Shown: positions 13,445 through 23,764, counted from the first letter of the stretch. The stretch: DNA of 48,467 nucleotides from a virus (IMGVR_UViG_3300034283_001363:1-48467), one strand, 5' to 3'. Program-made: numbers and translations. The notes: a model not told the origin generated them from the letters alone.

Positions 13445-14487
13445 TACTCTTGTACTTTATACATTATTGAAACGTCGCAAGTGCTATTGCCTGTGTCTGT
13501 ACGCAAATATGATATTTCAACACGTTTTCCAGAAGGAACAACGATTGAATCTGCTTGCATCATAAAATAATTATAGTTAACTCCCAAGTAACCATCTACG
13601 CCTGTTGATATGACAAATGTTACATCACTTCCTTTTGTGTTTTTAACAACTAGAGTAAACTCATCATCAAAACCTGGAATATGACTTGGAAAATCAATAA
13701 GCACAGCATTACCACCTGCATAGTTGCTAGTATATTTGTCTATTTTGTTGTGGAAGTCAGGGCTTATACTTGCACCTGTTGTAGCTGTAAATGTTGGATT
13801 CTTCTTGGTTATAGCGATTCTTTCAACAAAATCTAACCATGGCATGAAGTGATTAAGATTGTTTACACCACCAGAATCTGAACCCCCTGGTGTGTCGTTG
13901 TAAGCCTTTATGCAAATATAGTCGGAGAATGTTCCTGCAGATGGACCAACTCCAAGTATTCTAATTATATTTCCTTTATTTATGGCAATGAATGGTGCTT
14001 CACTCGTCTGCACATTTATTGGAAATGCATCAATACTTATCTCTCCGCTACTGTTTGGCGTTTTTATAGCTGTACCGTTGAATCGGATGGATGATACTAA
14101 ACTAGCAGTAAGCCCTGAGAGAAATGTAACATTAACCGTTTGAGTTCCAGTTACGAATACAATATCTGATGTTGAGTTATTGGATTCTCTTTGATTTCCA
14201 TCAATGTATGGGTCTGCGATTCTGCAATGAATGGTTTTGCTGATTATTTTGCCAGATGAAGATACAAACTCAAGAACAACATTAAGCCTACCTGGTGTCA
14301 TGTCTAGTGTATCTGTATCAGAAACGCTAGCAATGAATGTGTTATTGTCAATAGTTTGTATTGTGGCTGTTTTTACGGTGGAAAAAGGCGTGAATAACTT
14401 TACAGACTTGGTGTAATCTGCCATGCTATCCGTGGACTGAAACTTAATTGCAATGTCCTCTCCCTTATAAAATAGTGCATTTTGCAT
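13444..14487 (-). CDS. BppU-like baseplate/tail-fibre N-terminal protein (347 aa)
   Basis: Residues 1-95 (MQNALFYKGEDIAIKF, then TDTLDMTPGRLNVVLEFVSSSGKIIS and IHCRIADPYI) resemble the BppU N-terminal domain that attaches receptor-binding proteins to the baseplate. The middle has a TQTVNVTFLSGLTASLVSSIRFNG jelly-roll-like stretch. The C-terminal half is beta-rich and ends with SYLRTDTGNSTCDVSIMYKVQ. It is placed between the large tail-tip protein and the lectin-like protein, which supports a tail-fibre role. Exact function is inferred. Confidence 0.65.
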   Translation of the reverse strand: MQNALFYKGEDIAIKFQSTDSMADYTKSVKLFTPFSTVKTATIQTIDNNTFIASVSDTDTLDMTPGRLNVVLEFVSSSGKIISKTIHCRIADPYIDGNQRESNNSTSDIVFVTGTQTVNVTFLSGLTASLVSSIRFNGTAIKTPNSSGEISIDAFPINVQTSEAPFIAINKGNIIRILGVGPSAGTFSDYICIKAYNDTPGGSDSGGVNNLNHFMPWLDFVERIAITKKNPTFTATTGASISPDFHNKIDKYTSNYAGGNAVLIDFPSHIPGFDDEFTLVVKNTKGSDVTFVISTGVDGYLGVNYNYFMMQADSIVVPSGKRVEISYLRTDTGNSTCDVSIMYKVQE

Positions 14488-14525
14488 ATAATCAGATATT
14501 TAATTCAACAAAAATAATTCATAAT

Positions 14526-14540
14526 GTATTAGTGTAACAC
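14526..14540. promoter_or_regulatory. Degenerate operator-like site
   Basis: GTATTAGTGTAACAC shares the left half GTATTAG with the sites at 40801 and 46096 but its right half is altered at two positions. It lies in the gap before the BppU-like gene. Confidence 0.35.
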
Positions 14541-14565
14541 TGCAACTCAAAAGAAATTCATAACT

Positions 14566-17500
14566 TTATATCAACGCCCATGATGACCCACCGTTTGAAG
14601 TTTTTTTCAGTCCCCCGGTAGTACACTGAATGCCATAGTTTCCAAACATTACTTGGAAGCCAAAATCGGTACGCAAATACAAATAAGCGGATGCACCCCA
14701 ATAGCTGTAAAATCCATCATTAGCTATTTTGGTAAGTGCGGCTATAGGACTTATCGTAATATATGAGCCCGAACCACCATAACCATTTACACTAACAGTT
14801 TGATAGTTTGAACTGTTTGAGTTGGTAACAGATAGTGTGATTTCTATGTAGTATGTCCCTGCAGGAATATTATATGATTGATCATAATTATTACTGAAAG
14901 TTCCTATTGATGATGACGAACTGTTATTAGTAGTAAATATTGCTGTTCCTGTCGCATTATCAATGACTTTAGTTATCAGTGTAACATAACCTGCCTGTGC
15001 CATGTAAATGCTTTGCGACACTCTGAATTTCAACAGCGACAATTTGCTTGCCGTGAATGTGTTTGAAGTAATAGTGTTCGTATATCCGCTAGCTGTGTTA
15101 GCTGTTTTTGATGCCGGTAGAGAAACATTCACTGTGCTTCCTGGTATCGCACTTAAATCCTCTAAAGCATCACTTGTGAATGATATATTTCCACTCGATA
15201 ATAAGTTGCTGAAAATATTGAATAAGCCTACGTTCATTGAACCTGAATCATCCCAGTTTATCTTTCCACCTGCCAACTGACCGCTACCATCTTTACGAAG
15301 TATTGTTTTTGCAACGTTGCTCAAAGCTTCGGCATAAGTTCCACCAGTCCACATACCAATATTATCGCTGTTCAAGCCTGACATACCGCCTGTGATAGCT
15401 CCAAGTGCTGTTTTCATCAACAACACATTAGTGGCTAGCAAACCACCTGATATATCTGTTGAACCTTCCAAAGCATATTTAAGATATTCTAGTGCCTGTG
15501 CCTGCGCCTGTGCATCATTGGCCGTGCTGTTTGCTGTGTTTGCAGTCGATTGTGCGCTGTTTGCCGTACTTTGTGCTGAATTGGCTGTTGACTGCGCTGA
15601 TGATGCTGTACTGCTTGCCGAATTAGCCGTACTAACAGCGGAAGCTGCTGCAGCATTAGCATCTATAATAGCTTGCTTTGCATCCACCCCTGATTTGAAC
15701 TTAATGTCACCTACCAATTCGCCACTATCTAAGTCGAAGTAAGTACTACCGTCAGTTGATTGGATTCTGCCAGTACGCATATAACGCCCATTTATGGTAG
15801 TTCCACCATAAGTAAGTGCTATTAACCTAGTATTTGTAGCTGAATCAACCGAATTAACCACCCCAACAAGAAAATTGTAGTTTGAACCATCGCTCTCTGT
15901 CATTATTGGAGTAAGCGAGAATACCATTATAGCAGTGCCTGCCGACCTAGAGCATTTTGCGTATATGTAGTAGGCTGAATCTGATTGTAATGTTAAGTCG
16001 CCATCTGAAATAGTCCATATTTTTGGATTGCCTGAATTATCAAGTACCGCATAATGAACTAACACACCTCCCTTGTACACAATTCTGTTTTTGGCTCCCA
16101 AATAATTTGGCTGAAACAGAGTATTTGACAATGCAAATTGCTGTGACTTGGCACCAACTGACAACATGGTAGTTTCAATAGATAAAGGCTTAATCGGTGG
16201 AGTGAAATATCCATCTTGATCATACAGCATATTTATAACTTCCTGAGAAGACTTATAGTTTTGTCTTGCCTTAGCAGGATTATTAAGGTCATTCATCTTA
16301 ACCACCGTATTGATAGTCTTTACATCCGAAATTGTTCGTACTGTAGTGCTAGGCTGACCCTTAACATTATCAATTGTCAGGTTATATGAGTACTCATGAA
16401 TCAAATCTCTCGAAAATGATTTAATGCGTATCAGTGTGTCAACTCTCAAATCATTATCTTTAACATGGATGTAGTCACCATTATTGAACACAAAGCCACT
16501 CAATGAATTTGTGAACTTCTTGAGAAACATCTGGTCAATAATAAGTGAGTATTGAATCCTTGGATTTGAGAATTTTGATAGATATTCAGTTGCTTTACTA
16601 AGAAGAACATTTTCGGCACTGGTGATATATGATTCTGGTTGATATATATCTGTGATCACATACTTGTCTCCGACAGCAATCTTAAACTCCTCATTATTAT
16701 TGCTCGGAAAAGTGTAGTTGTTTTGGTCGGCATAGCTTCTTATTGTGAACTTTTTTTGCTGAGTGTCGTATGCTGAAACCTCAAACTCGAAACCTGACAA
16801 TTTACCACTTGTGAAGTTTACTTTACACACCGAATTACTTCCAACCAGTCTATACAACCACTCATCACCATCTTTTGCATTTAGGTCAAAGTCAATGGTG
16901 CTATCTACGAATTGCAGCTCGTTATCTGATGTAGATGTAACCACTCCTACCCTGCTTGGAAACACATCTTCAAATATTTTAACGCCCTCCCAAACTCCAT
17001 AATTAGAAATTGAATCCTCATCGCTTATATAACTGTTACCCTTTTTTCTCGAATAATAGGCATTTATACTTCTTGGAGTGTCTGTTTTTTCTAGTATTCT
17101 CAATCTATTCGCACCTGCAGGTATATCAACTACTGTATCTATGTTTACAGTTCCAAACACATTAGGACCAATTCCTACTACATTACTCATATTATAAAAG
17201 GCATAGGCCATAACATCATTTGATGTTAAGCTACCTTTGATTTTTACTTTCTGGCCATCTTGTATAACATAGGTTCTAACTGTGTGTGTATTGGAGCCGT
17301 CATACTCACGTGTAACTTGCCCAGTGTATGATAGTATTGTATATCCAACTTGCGAGTATGCAGGGATAATCTTGCTTGAGTCCGACTCAGGAAGCAACAG
17401 TTTGTCATATCCATATTTTGGGGCTATCACATTTTTTGAACCCCCATAGACAAATAGTTTGTTGACTATATTCGAATCAGAACTTTTTTCTCTGGTTAAC

Positions 17501-18156
17501 TCATACAACCCTTTACCCTTTCCGTATTCAAAGATGTAACCAAATTCAGTTCCTAGCATACCAATATTCAATATCCTGTTTCCATTGCTGTCAACATCTA
17601 TCGAAAATTCAGTATCATAGTTCACATCACCGCATAGCGTTTGAAGTACTGACAAACATGTGTCTGAATCTCCGAATGTAAGTGTTTTTGTTTCGGTGTT
17701 TTGTGGATAATTACCGATTGACCATTTACCGCCAAATACCCTGTTGGCGTTCATAATTAGAACATCAAGAAACATTTTCATGTCACCAGTAAGCGTGTTT
17801 CCTGTAAGCTCCTTGACGATGTTTCCAGTGGTGTCGACATTCACATTGTACATGCACCTCAACAAATCGTACCTTGGACCCTCAAATTGTAAGTCAAAAA
17901 CAAAATGAGACTCTGATATTTTCCTCTCTTTGGCAGGAATATTCAATGTATAATCAATGCCCCATAAGTCGATTTTGTCGCCTATAGTGAAAGATATGTG
18001 TTTTGCAGACTCAACTGAAATGTCAACCGTATCAGCACCGTTAATCTCACTCTTATGTTCGGCCTTAGTTATCTTGCTGACATTTGACTTTGATTGTAGT
18101 AGTATCTTTGATTTAACACCTGAACCGTCTATTCTTGTTACTATAATTTGTTCCAT
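14566..18156 (-). CDS. Large tail-tip (Tal-like) / fibre protein (1196 aa)
   Basis: The N-terminal ~600 residues have a tail-tip-hub character (EQIIVTRIDGSGVKSKILLQSKSNVSKI; later TALFTHL-like beta segments, FTIGDKIDLWGIDY), typical of Tal proteins at the tail end. Residues ~830-900 contain Ala/Ser-rich coiled-coil repeats (STANSAQSTANSAQS), and the C-terminal ~250 residues form a beta-rich fibre tip with SSSSSIGTFSNNYDQSY and NGYGGSGSY. It overlaps the Dit gene by 16 bp. It probably binds the host surface and may have hydrolytic activity, but no active site is visible. Confidence 0.65.
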   Translation of the reverse strand: MEQIIVTRIDGSGVKSKILLQSKSNVSKITKAEHKSEINGADTVDISVESAKHISFTIGDKIDLWGIDYTLNIPAKERKISESHFVFDLQFEGPRYDLLRCMYNVNVDTTGNIVKELTGNTLTGDMKMFLDVLIMNANRVFGGKWSIGNYPQNTETKTLTFGDSDTCLSVLQTLCGDVNYDTEFSIDVDSNGNRILNIGMLGTEFGYIFEYGKGKGLYELTREKSSDSNIVNKLFVYGGSKNVIAPKYGYDKLLLPESDSSKIIPAYSQVGYTILSYTGQVTREYDGSNTHTVRTYVIQDGQKVKIKGSLTSNDVMAYAFYNMSNVVGIGPNVFGTVNIDTVVDIPAGANRLRILEKTDTPRSINAYYSRKKGNSYISDEDSISNYGVWEGVKIFEDVFPSRVGVVTSTSDNELQFVDSTIDFDLNAKDGDEWLYRLVGSNSVCKVNFTSGKLSGFEFEVSAYDTQQKKFTIRSYADQNNYTFPSNNNEEFKIAVGDKYVITDIYQPESYITSAENVLLSKATEYLSKFSNPRIQYSLIIDQMFLKKFTNSLSGFVFNNGDYIHVKDNDLRVDTLIRIKSFSRDLIHEYSYNLTIDNVKGQPSTTVRTISDVKTINTVVKMNDLNNPAKARQNYKSSQEVINMLYDQDGYFTPPIKPLSIETTMLSVGAKSQQFALSNTLFQPNYLGAKNRIVYKGGVLVHYAVLDNSGNPKIWTISDGDLTLQSDSAYYIYAKCSRSAGTAIMVFSLTPIMTESDGSNYNFLVGVVNSVDSATNTRLIALTYGGTTINGRYMRTGRIQSTDGSTYFDLDSGELVGDIKFKSGVDAKQAIIDANAAAASAVSTANSASSTASSAQSTANSAQSTANSAQSTANTANSTANDAQAQAQALEYLKYALEGSTDISGGLLATNVLLMKTALGAITGGMSGLNSDNIGMWTGGTYAEALSNVAKTILRKDGSGQLAGGKINWDDSGSMNVGLFNIFSNLLSSGNISFTSDALEDLSAIPGSTVNVSLPASKTANTASGYTNTITSNTFTASKLSLLKFRVSQSIYMAQAGYVTLITKVIDNATGTAIFTTNNSSSSSIGTFSNNYDQSYNIPAGTYYIEITLSVTNSNSSNYQTVSVNGYGGSGSYITISPIAALTKIANDGFYSYWGASAYLYLRTDFGFQVMFGNYGIQCTTGGLKKTSNGGSSWALI

Positions 18157-18998
18157 ACTAGTGTTGCGTTAGTAGTAATTCCAGTTATTGAATCTATATC
18201 CCCAGTAATGACTATGTAGAATGTTCCATTAGTGATAAGGTATTCGTGCTCCAGACTGCCTGGAAAAATCTGCTCGAAATATTCAGCATCCGATAAATCT
18301 ATAGGGTCTGTTGTTGGATTATAAGCATAATCCTGAATACATCTATACCATTCTTCCCAAAATTCACCAGAACTCACTCCTGTTAACTTGAAAACCTGAC
18401 CAACTTGAAAGTTGAATACTTGCAATTGTGATACTTGATACCATAAGTAATAATCTTGTTCTTGGTTGCACACGTCAAGCGTTTTTTTGCCATCGCCCCA
18501 ATAGACATTGACCATTTTAACGCTCTGAATATACATATTGCATGTCCTATCACTGTTGCTTGTCCTAGTGTACTTGTACACACGTTTCATTGGCTCAGGT
18601 TCCGTCAATTTAAGTTGGAATGTTCCAACCATTTTGTTTTCAGTCCATTTTTTCTTTACTTCAATCTCTTCCTGTGAATACACTTCGAATAATAACGGCT
18701 CTGAACCATCCACCGAAACAGACAGCCTGCGAGTTCCTTTCTTGTCGAATAATCTAAGGAATGTATTGCACTTCTTGATGAAATCTGACTTATCATCAGC
18801 CATGATGAAACATTCCAACTCTATGTTCCTTGCTTCATAGAACTTATTGTCAAGGTCAACTACATTTCCGTGGTATGTTTCCCATTCTACGGTCACTGGT
18901 TTCTTCAACTTAGGCTTGCTTATTATTCCAGTAGATGAGGACACAAATACTCCGTAATCCCTGAAATTAATACTATCAATGTGGTGATTTATGTTCAT
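18141..18998 (-). CDS. Distal tail protein (Dit-like)
   Basis: The 285-residue protein begins with a Dit-type strand pattern (IDSINFRDYGVFVSSSTGI) followed by KKPVTVEWETYHGNVVDL and YEARNIELECFIMADDKSDFIKKCNTFL. This corresponds to the beta-core of distal tail proteins that cap the tail tube. The gene lies between tape measure and tail-tip gene, the standard position. An operator/promoter site sits 12 bp before its start. Confidence 0.65.
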   Translation of the reverse strand: MNINHHIDSINFRDYGVFVSSSTGIISKPKLKKPVTVEWETYHGNVVDLDNKFYEARNIELECFIMADDKSDFIKKCNTFLRLFDKKGTRRLSVSVDGSEPLLFEVYSQEEIEVKKKWTENKMVGTFQLKLTEPEPMKRVYKYTRTSNSDRTCNMYIQSVKMVNVYWGDGKKTLDVCNQEQDYYLWYQVSQLQVFNFQVGQVFKLTGVSSGEFWEEWYRCIQDYAYNPTTDPIDLSDAEYFEQIFPGSLEHEYLITNGTFYIVITGDIDSITGITTNATLVWNKL

Positions 18999-19009
18999 AT
19001 TTTAATGGC

Positions 19010-19031
19010 GTATTACAGTGATACAAAAGTA
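19010..19031 (-). promoter_or_regulatory. Late promoter candidate with overlapping operator
   Basis: Minus strand: TACTTTTG (19031-19024, a TAnnTTTG match) whose last base is the first base of the operator GTATCACTGTAATAC (19024-19010). It is just upstream of the Dit gene. No -33 TTTG is evident. Confidence 0.55.
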
Positions 19032-19038
19032 ATAATAG

Positions 19039-22000
19039 TTATCCCAACGACCGCATATTGTCATTAGTTAGTTTGCTGATATTTCTGTCTATATTAATCA
19101 GATATGCAGTGTTTCCGGCAATGTTATCAAGTTTCATAAGAACACCATCCATTTTAGCCAAACTGTTAGCCTGGTTGATCCTGATATTGTTGATGTAGCC
19201 TGAAAGCACTGTGGCCGTTTCCTCTGTTACAGTACTCTGAATTGCACCTGATAATGAATTAGAGCTTTTTGAGCCTGGTTGGAAACCTGCAAATCCCTCT
19301 GACTTTAGTTCATCATTAGCTTCTTTCATTGCTTGATTATATTCATTAAGTCCTTGCTTGTATTCATCCTTGAAAACCTTTATATCATCAGTAATGCTTT
19401 GGTCTCCGCCAGCACTAAAACTTTCCTGCATTCTTTTTTCAAGAGCGTTAAACATCTCACCAAATACAGCACTGAAAATAAGTTTAGCAACTATACCATC
19501 TACAACATCATTAAGCTTTGCATCAAATTTATCTATAGCACCGTACACATTTCCATTACTGAAAGCTTCTACAAGAGAATCAGATAATGATGCTCCCAAA
19601 TCACCTGCTAAATCTGTGAAATTTTGTTTCATCTGAGCCTGTGCTTCCTCTTGCTTGGCCTTTAGGTCTTTCCAGTTATCAATAAGCTTCTTAGTTGCAT
19701 CATCCATTTTGGAGTAATCGGCAAGCATTTTCTTATTAAGATCACCATTTTCATCTACAATGTCTCCATATTTGTGCTTAAGATTATCCATTACTGCAAC
19801 TGTCTTAGTGGATAATGCACCAACACCTGCACCAATTATAGCACCTACACCAGCTCCTATAAGTGTGCCTACCACAGGTATTACACTTCCAATAGCGGCA
19901 CCTGCAGCAGCACCTGCACCTGCACCCTTAGCAATATTTGCACCACTAACAACCTTTTTTGTTCCAGTTTGTACCTGACCATTATTTAGTGCTAGCGTTG
20001 CATCGCTAAGTTCATTTGTTGCTACTGCATATTCTTTTGCCCCTGCAATAGCCTTGCTGTATGGATTCTCAACACCAAATATATTGGCTTGTTTATATTT
20101 CTCTGCTTCTATACGCATCAAAGATAGGTTGTGCGCACCATCTATTATTTTCTGATTCCATTCTTCTTGGAATCTCTTATTGGCTTCAATCTGGTCGGCA
20201 ACCATTCCTACCAATGATGCAAGTCCAGATATACCTGCTGAAATCTTATCGCCTGTTGAAGCTGTACTTGAAAATGCAGTAGAAATATTTCCTATTTGGC
20301 TTGAAATGCCTGAAAGCCCTTTTCCAATCTCTCCGACATCTCCACCCATTTTTTCCAATGAGCTTCCAAGTGAGCCGAGTGAACCTGATAGCTTGTTGGC
20401 AGTAGCAAGTACTTTCTCCCACTCAGCTGCATCTACTGCCTCAGTAGATGATTTTTTTACTTTCTTTAGGGCTTCATTGAGTTTCTCAACATCAATTCCT
20501 GCTTGTTTGAACGATTCAATTTGCTCAGGAGTGAACTCAATCTTATCAATTATACCTCTTACTTTTTCAAGTTCGGTGTATGTAAGCCTTGTTATGTCTT
20601 CAAATAATGGCATCGATTCTTTTATCTTTGCTTTTATGAAGTCAGTACCATTGCCCACAAAATACAGGTCAACAAGCCCCTTTCCATTTTCATTAAGGAA
20701 ATCACTTTGGATTTTTTTAACCTCATCTGAAAATGTTTTTTGGCGTTGTTCTATTGCGGCTTTTATCTTGTTTTTTTCAATGTCAGACTTAGCATCATAG
20801 TATGATTTAGTCAAAAACAATAAATCATCATCATATGCTTTTTCAAGTGAATTGATTTTTTCCTTATACGTCTGATAGTCTTTAACTAACTTGTCAAGTT
20901 TCTCCCTGTCAACCTCTGATTTGTCAAATGTTGCTTGAGATGTAGCCACATCACGCATTTTTCCGAATATGCTTACATCTGGTTTTTTAATGCCTGCTTT
21001 CTGAGCCTTTTCTTTGTATATTTTTTCCATTTCATTTATTCCTGAAACGGTATTTTGCAAGTCCAAATCAATAAGTTTCTTTTTATCATCGACTTGGGCT
21101 TTTTGTGAAGCCAAAAGCATCTCGTCATACTTCTTTTGGGCTTTTACTTTTTCCTCATTGAACTTAGCAAGAGCATCGTTTTCCTCTTTTGCCGCTTTCG
21201 AACCTGCTTTGTCATTATAGGCCGCAAGGTGCATTTCGGCTTCCTTGATAAGTCTGGTGTATTCCATCCATGCCTTGCTTCCTTTTTCGGTATCAGCTAA
21301 ATTATCACGAGCATTGGTATTATTTTTTTTCTGCTCCTCCCAAAAAGCCTTATTTTTAACAATGACATTGGCTATTGCATCTGATGCTTCGTTCCCAGAT
21401 GTTGATATTTTGGCATACTCATCATCAAGTGCTTTTATTGCATCTTTTACAGCTTCTAGTTCTTTTTTGGCTTTGTTTACAAAACCACGAGCCTGTATTG
21501 CTAAACCTGACGATACAGAGCCACTGCTTCCAAAACTATTAGGTCCTTGTGTTTGAGCGTTGGCCGCCGCCTCTGCATCTTTAGCGGATTGTTCCTTTTT
21601 GGCAACATCTTTTTCTAACTGACGTTTTTTCTTTGTCAGCTCTATTTTTTCATCAAGTGTAGTTTGTAAGTATATTTGCTTTTCAAGCGATTTTAGGTAA
21701 CTATCTATAGCCTCCTTATTATTATTAATCAACTTGCCCTCGTTGGTAAGGCTGGCATGATAACTAGGAATAATTGCTTGAATATCCTTTAAGGCTTTTT
21801 GACGTTGGTCGAGTGCAACTTTCTCATTATTAATAACACCTATAAGCGATGTAATTTTAGCCTTTTCTTCTTCATATTGTTGTCCTGCTTTTTCCTTAAT
21901 ATTCTGTTTTGACTTTTCTATTTCTGATAACTCCTTGTTTGCACCTATAAGTTGATATATAACAATTGTAAGCCCGACAACAGCTGCGGCAGCTAAAGCA

Positions 22001-23025
22001 TAAGGATTGGCAAGAACGGAACGATTGAATGCTATTTGATTTGCTGTGGCAAAACCAAGAGCGGAACCCATAGCCACATATTCTTGAATAAATGTAGCTG
22101 CAGCAACAGCTCTCTGTGCTACTGCGGTAGCTATTAAAGCCGCCCTATATGCTCCATAAGTTGCTACAATTGGAATCAAAATATCAAGAACCTCCTGATA
22201 GTGATCAACAAGATAGGTAGCACCTGAAATTGCACCCGACAATACACCTTCGTTACTTTCACCTATTGAGTTCAACATTCTTGACCAGGCATCCTCCAAG
22301 TTGCTTATTTGTCCAGTGAGTGTTTTTGATTGTTTTTCCATGAGATTGTAGAACATACCACCCTCATTAGTCAGATTTTGCATTACTTGCTGAACCTGCG
22401 GAAATCCAATTTTTCCCTCCTCAACCATTTTTGATATGGCGGTATCTGCCACACCCATAACCTTTGCAAGTTCGTGGATGATGGGAATACCTGCTTCTGT
22501 AAATTGGCGCATATCATCACCTTGAAGCTTACCTTTCGCCTTTACTTGTCCGTATGCAAGAATAAGTCTATCCAATGGAACAGATACACCGGAAGCTATA
22601 TTTCCCAAACGTATTACGGTATCGTTTACATCTTCGGCCGCTACCTGATAAGCAAGAAGCTGTTTAGCTCCACCTGCAACCTCTTGAAGTGTGAAAGGTG
22701 TCTTTGCAGCTGTACTAAGAAGTTGAGCCATCAAAGTGTCAGATTTTTCCTTGCTGCCAAGCATGGTAGTAAATGCAACATCAAGCTGTTGGAACTCACC
22801 TCTAACCTTGGTTAGCTGAGTTACAAATCCAGTCATAGCCTGGATGCCGAAATAACCTGCCACGTATTTTCCTATATTGGAAAATGCTTGGTCCATCTTT
22901 TGACTTTCACCCTCTACGGTAGATGTTAGTCCTTTGATTCTACGTTCTGCTTCTAATGCAGTAGAGTTAAGACGTTCGTTACTAAGATATGCTTCGAATT
23001 CTAAAGCTCCGTTATCTACGTTCAT
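19039..23025 (-). CDS. Tape measure protein (1328 aa)
   Basis: The longest gene of the window. The N-terminal ~250 residues match the tape-measure domain (YVAGYFGIQAMTGFVTQLTKVRGEFQQLDVAFTTMLGS, then AKTPFTLQEVAGGAKQLLAYQV). Hydrophobic segments occur at ~285-365 and a Gly/Ala-rich segment (GAGAGAAAGAAIGSVIPVVG) lies near ~1080. Long coiled coils lie between. It sets tail length and can form a membrane channel for DNA entry. The ATG overlaps the stop of the frameshifted chaperone extension (ATGA). Confidence 0.85.
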   Translation of the reverse strand: MNVDNGALEFEAYLSNERLNSTALEAERRIKGLTSTVEGESQKMDQAFSNIGKYVAGYFGIQAMTGFVTQLTKVRGEFQQLDVAFTTMLGSKEKSDTLMAQLLSTAAKTPFTLQEVAGGAKQLLAYQVAAEDVNDTVIRLGNIASGVSVPLDRLILAYGQVKAKGKLQGDDMRQFTEAGIPIIHELAKVMGVADTAISKMVEEGKIGFPQVQQVMQNLTNEGGMFYNLMEKQSKTLTGQISNLEDAWSRMLNSIGESNEGVLSGAISGATYLVDHYQEVLDILIPIVATYGAYRAALIATAVAQRAVAAATFIQEYVAMGSALGFATANQIAFNRSVLANPYALAAAAVVGLTIVIYQLIGANKELSEIEKSKQNIKEKAGQQYEEEKAKITSLIGVINNEKVALDQRQKALKDIQAIIPSYHASLTNEGKLINNNKEAIDSYLKSLEKQIYLQTTLDEKIELTKKKRQLEKDVAKKEQSAKDAEAAANAQTQGPNSFGSSGSVSSGLAIQARGFVNKAKKELEAVKDAIKALDDEYAKISTSGNEASDAIANVIVKNKAFWEEQKKNNTNARDNLADTEKGSKAWMEYTRLIKEAEMHLAAYNDKAGSKAAKEENDALAKFNEEKVKAQKKYDEMLLASQKAQVDDKKKLIDLDLQNTVSGINEMEKIYKEKAQKAGIKKPDVSIFGKMRDVATSQATFDKSEVDREKLDKLVKDYQTYKEKINSLEKAYDDDLLFLTKSYYDAKSDIEKNKIKAAIEQRQKTFSDEVKKIQSDFLNENGKGLVDLYFVGNGTDFIKAKIKESMPLFEDITRLTYTELEKVRGIIDKIEFTPEQIESFKQAGIDVEKLNEALKKVKKSSTEAVDAAEWEKVLATANKLSGSLGSLGSSLEKMGGDVGEIGKGLSGISSQIGNISTAFSSTASTGDKISAGISGLASLVGMVADQIEANKRFQEEWNQKIIDGAHNLSLMRIEAEKYKQANIFGVENPYSKAIAGAKEYAVATNELSDATLALNNGQVQTGTKKVVSGANIAKGAGAGAAAGAAIGSVIPVVGTLIGAGVGAIIGAGVGALSTKTVAVMDNLKHKYGDIVDENGDLNKKMLADYSKMDDATKKLIDNWKDLKAKQEEAQAQMKQNFTDLAGDLGASLSDSLVEAFSNGNVYGAIDKFDAKLNDVVDGIVAKLIFSAVFGEMFNALEKRMQESFSAGGDQSITDDIKVFKDEYKQGLNEYNQAMKEANDELKSEGFAGFQPGSKSSNSLSGAIQSTVTEETATVLSGYINNIRINQANSLAKMDGVLMKLDNIAGNTAYLINIDRNISKLTNDNMRSLG

Positions 23026-23249
23026 GATAATGAATTAATGAAGTTCATAATACTTTCAGCGTTCTCATTATTTACCTCTATTTCCTCACTTTCTGAATCT
23101 GTATCATAATCGTAAGACGGTAAATCGGACATTATACGCTGTACTGTTGCCCAAGCAATGCCATTGTGAAGATATTCCCATGTCCAACCGAAATGGGCGC
23201 ATATAGCACCCCTACGGCCATAAGGGCTGTTTAATCCTCTTTGTTTTCC
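23022..23249 (-). CDS. Tail assembly chaperone extension (GT), reached by -1 frameshift
   Basis: This frame has no start codon. From GGA at 23249 it reads GKQRGLNSPYGRRGAICAHF, then GWTWEYLHNGIAWATVQRIM and SDLPSYDYDTDSESEEIEV. This is the conserved C-terminal module of tail chaperones in Bacteroidetes phages. It ends with TGA overlapping the tape-measure ATG. A -1 slip near the end of the upstream chaperone (23231-23764) would make a fusion of about 247 residues. The layout matches the lambda gpG/gpGT rule. Confidence 0.75.
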   Translation of the reverse strand, partial: GKQRGLNSPYGRRGAICAHFGWTWEYLHNGIAWATVQRIMSDLPSYDYDTDSESEEIEVNNENAESIMNFINSLS

Positions 23250-23764
23250 TCTACCCGATTCGGCATTGTTGTTCTTGCTGCGGACATCAATCGAATAGAG
23301 TTTATAAAATCCCCGATATTGGACATAGTGTTAACCAATACGAAGTATTTGAATAGTCTTGATGGAGTGACATTGTGGAAAAGTAACTCCGTCAATTCGT
23401 TTAATTTTTTTTCATCCTTGATATACTTTCCGTTTTCTTTCTGAATGACGTAATCGTTACCAAGAATAGCCAGTGCCAGTATCTTTGACATTCTACGGCA
23501 ATGTCTTGGTACAAGTTTTTTGGCTTCCTGAATACCTACTTCCGAATTAATGATTGTTTCGTCTATAACTAGGTCTATCTGTTCACTTGCAATTCTGTCA
23601 AGTGTTGATAGTGTTGGCTCATGTATAGTGAACACCAGTGTTTTTACCTCTACAGTCTTTTTGCCAAAGAAACTACGTTTAGTAACATGCTGTTCTACTT
23701 CGATGTTAATGCCTTTGTCGAGCAGTAAATCTAGTTCCTGTTTTTCTGATTGTATTTGGTTCAT
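23231..23764 (-). CDS. Tail assembly chaperone (G)
   Basis: The 177-residue product lies directly between the tail-tube block and the tape measure, where the tail chaperone is placed in most siphoviruses. It is helix-rich (EKQELDLLLDKGINIEV; LSTLDRIASEQIDLVIDE; TELLFHNVTPSRLFKYFVLVNTMSNIGDF). The stop is at 23231, and an overlapping -1 frame continues with the conserved chaperone extension. The leader has CCGCAAC 1 nt before ATG. Confidence 0.7.
   Translation of the reverse strand: MNQIQSEKQELDLLLDKGINIEVEQHVTKRSFFGKKTVEVKTLVFTIHEPTLSTLDRIASEQIDLVIDETIINSEVGIQEAKKLVPRHCRRMSKILALAILGNDYVIQKENGKYIKDEKKLNELTELLFHNVTPSRLFKYFVLVNTMSNIGDFINSIRLMSAARTTMPNRVEENKED
23243..23249 (-). promoter_or_regulatory. 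Candidate -1 slippery site
   Basis: Minus strand GGAAAAC (frame G GAA AAC) lies 10 nt before the stop of the chaperone gene and is followed by AAAGAGG. It is not a perfect X XXY YYZ heptamer, so the exact slip position is uncertain, but the shift must occur near here to enter the -1 frame. Confidence 0.45.

Noticed and set aside
15392-15742. Long antisense frame rich in Ala/Cys
   Set aside because: It is the reverse reading of the Ala/Ser repeat coiled coil in the large tail protein.
20180-20800. Antisense frame of 206 codons
   Set aside because: It lies within the tape measure gene on the other strand and has no motif; it is a composition shadow.
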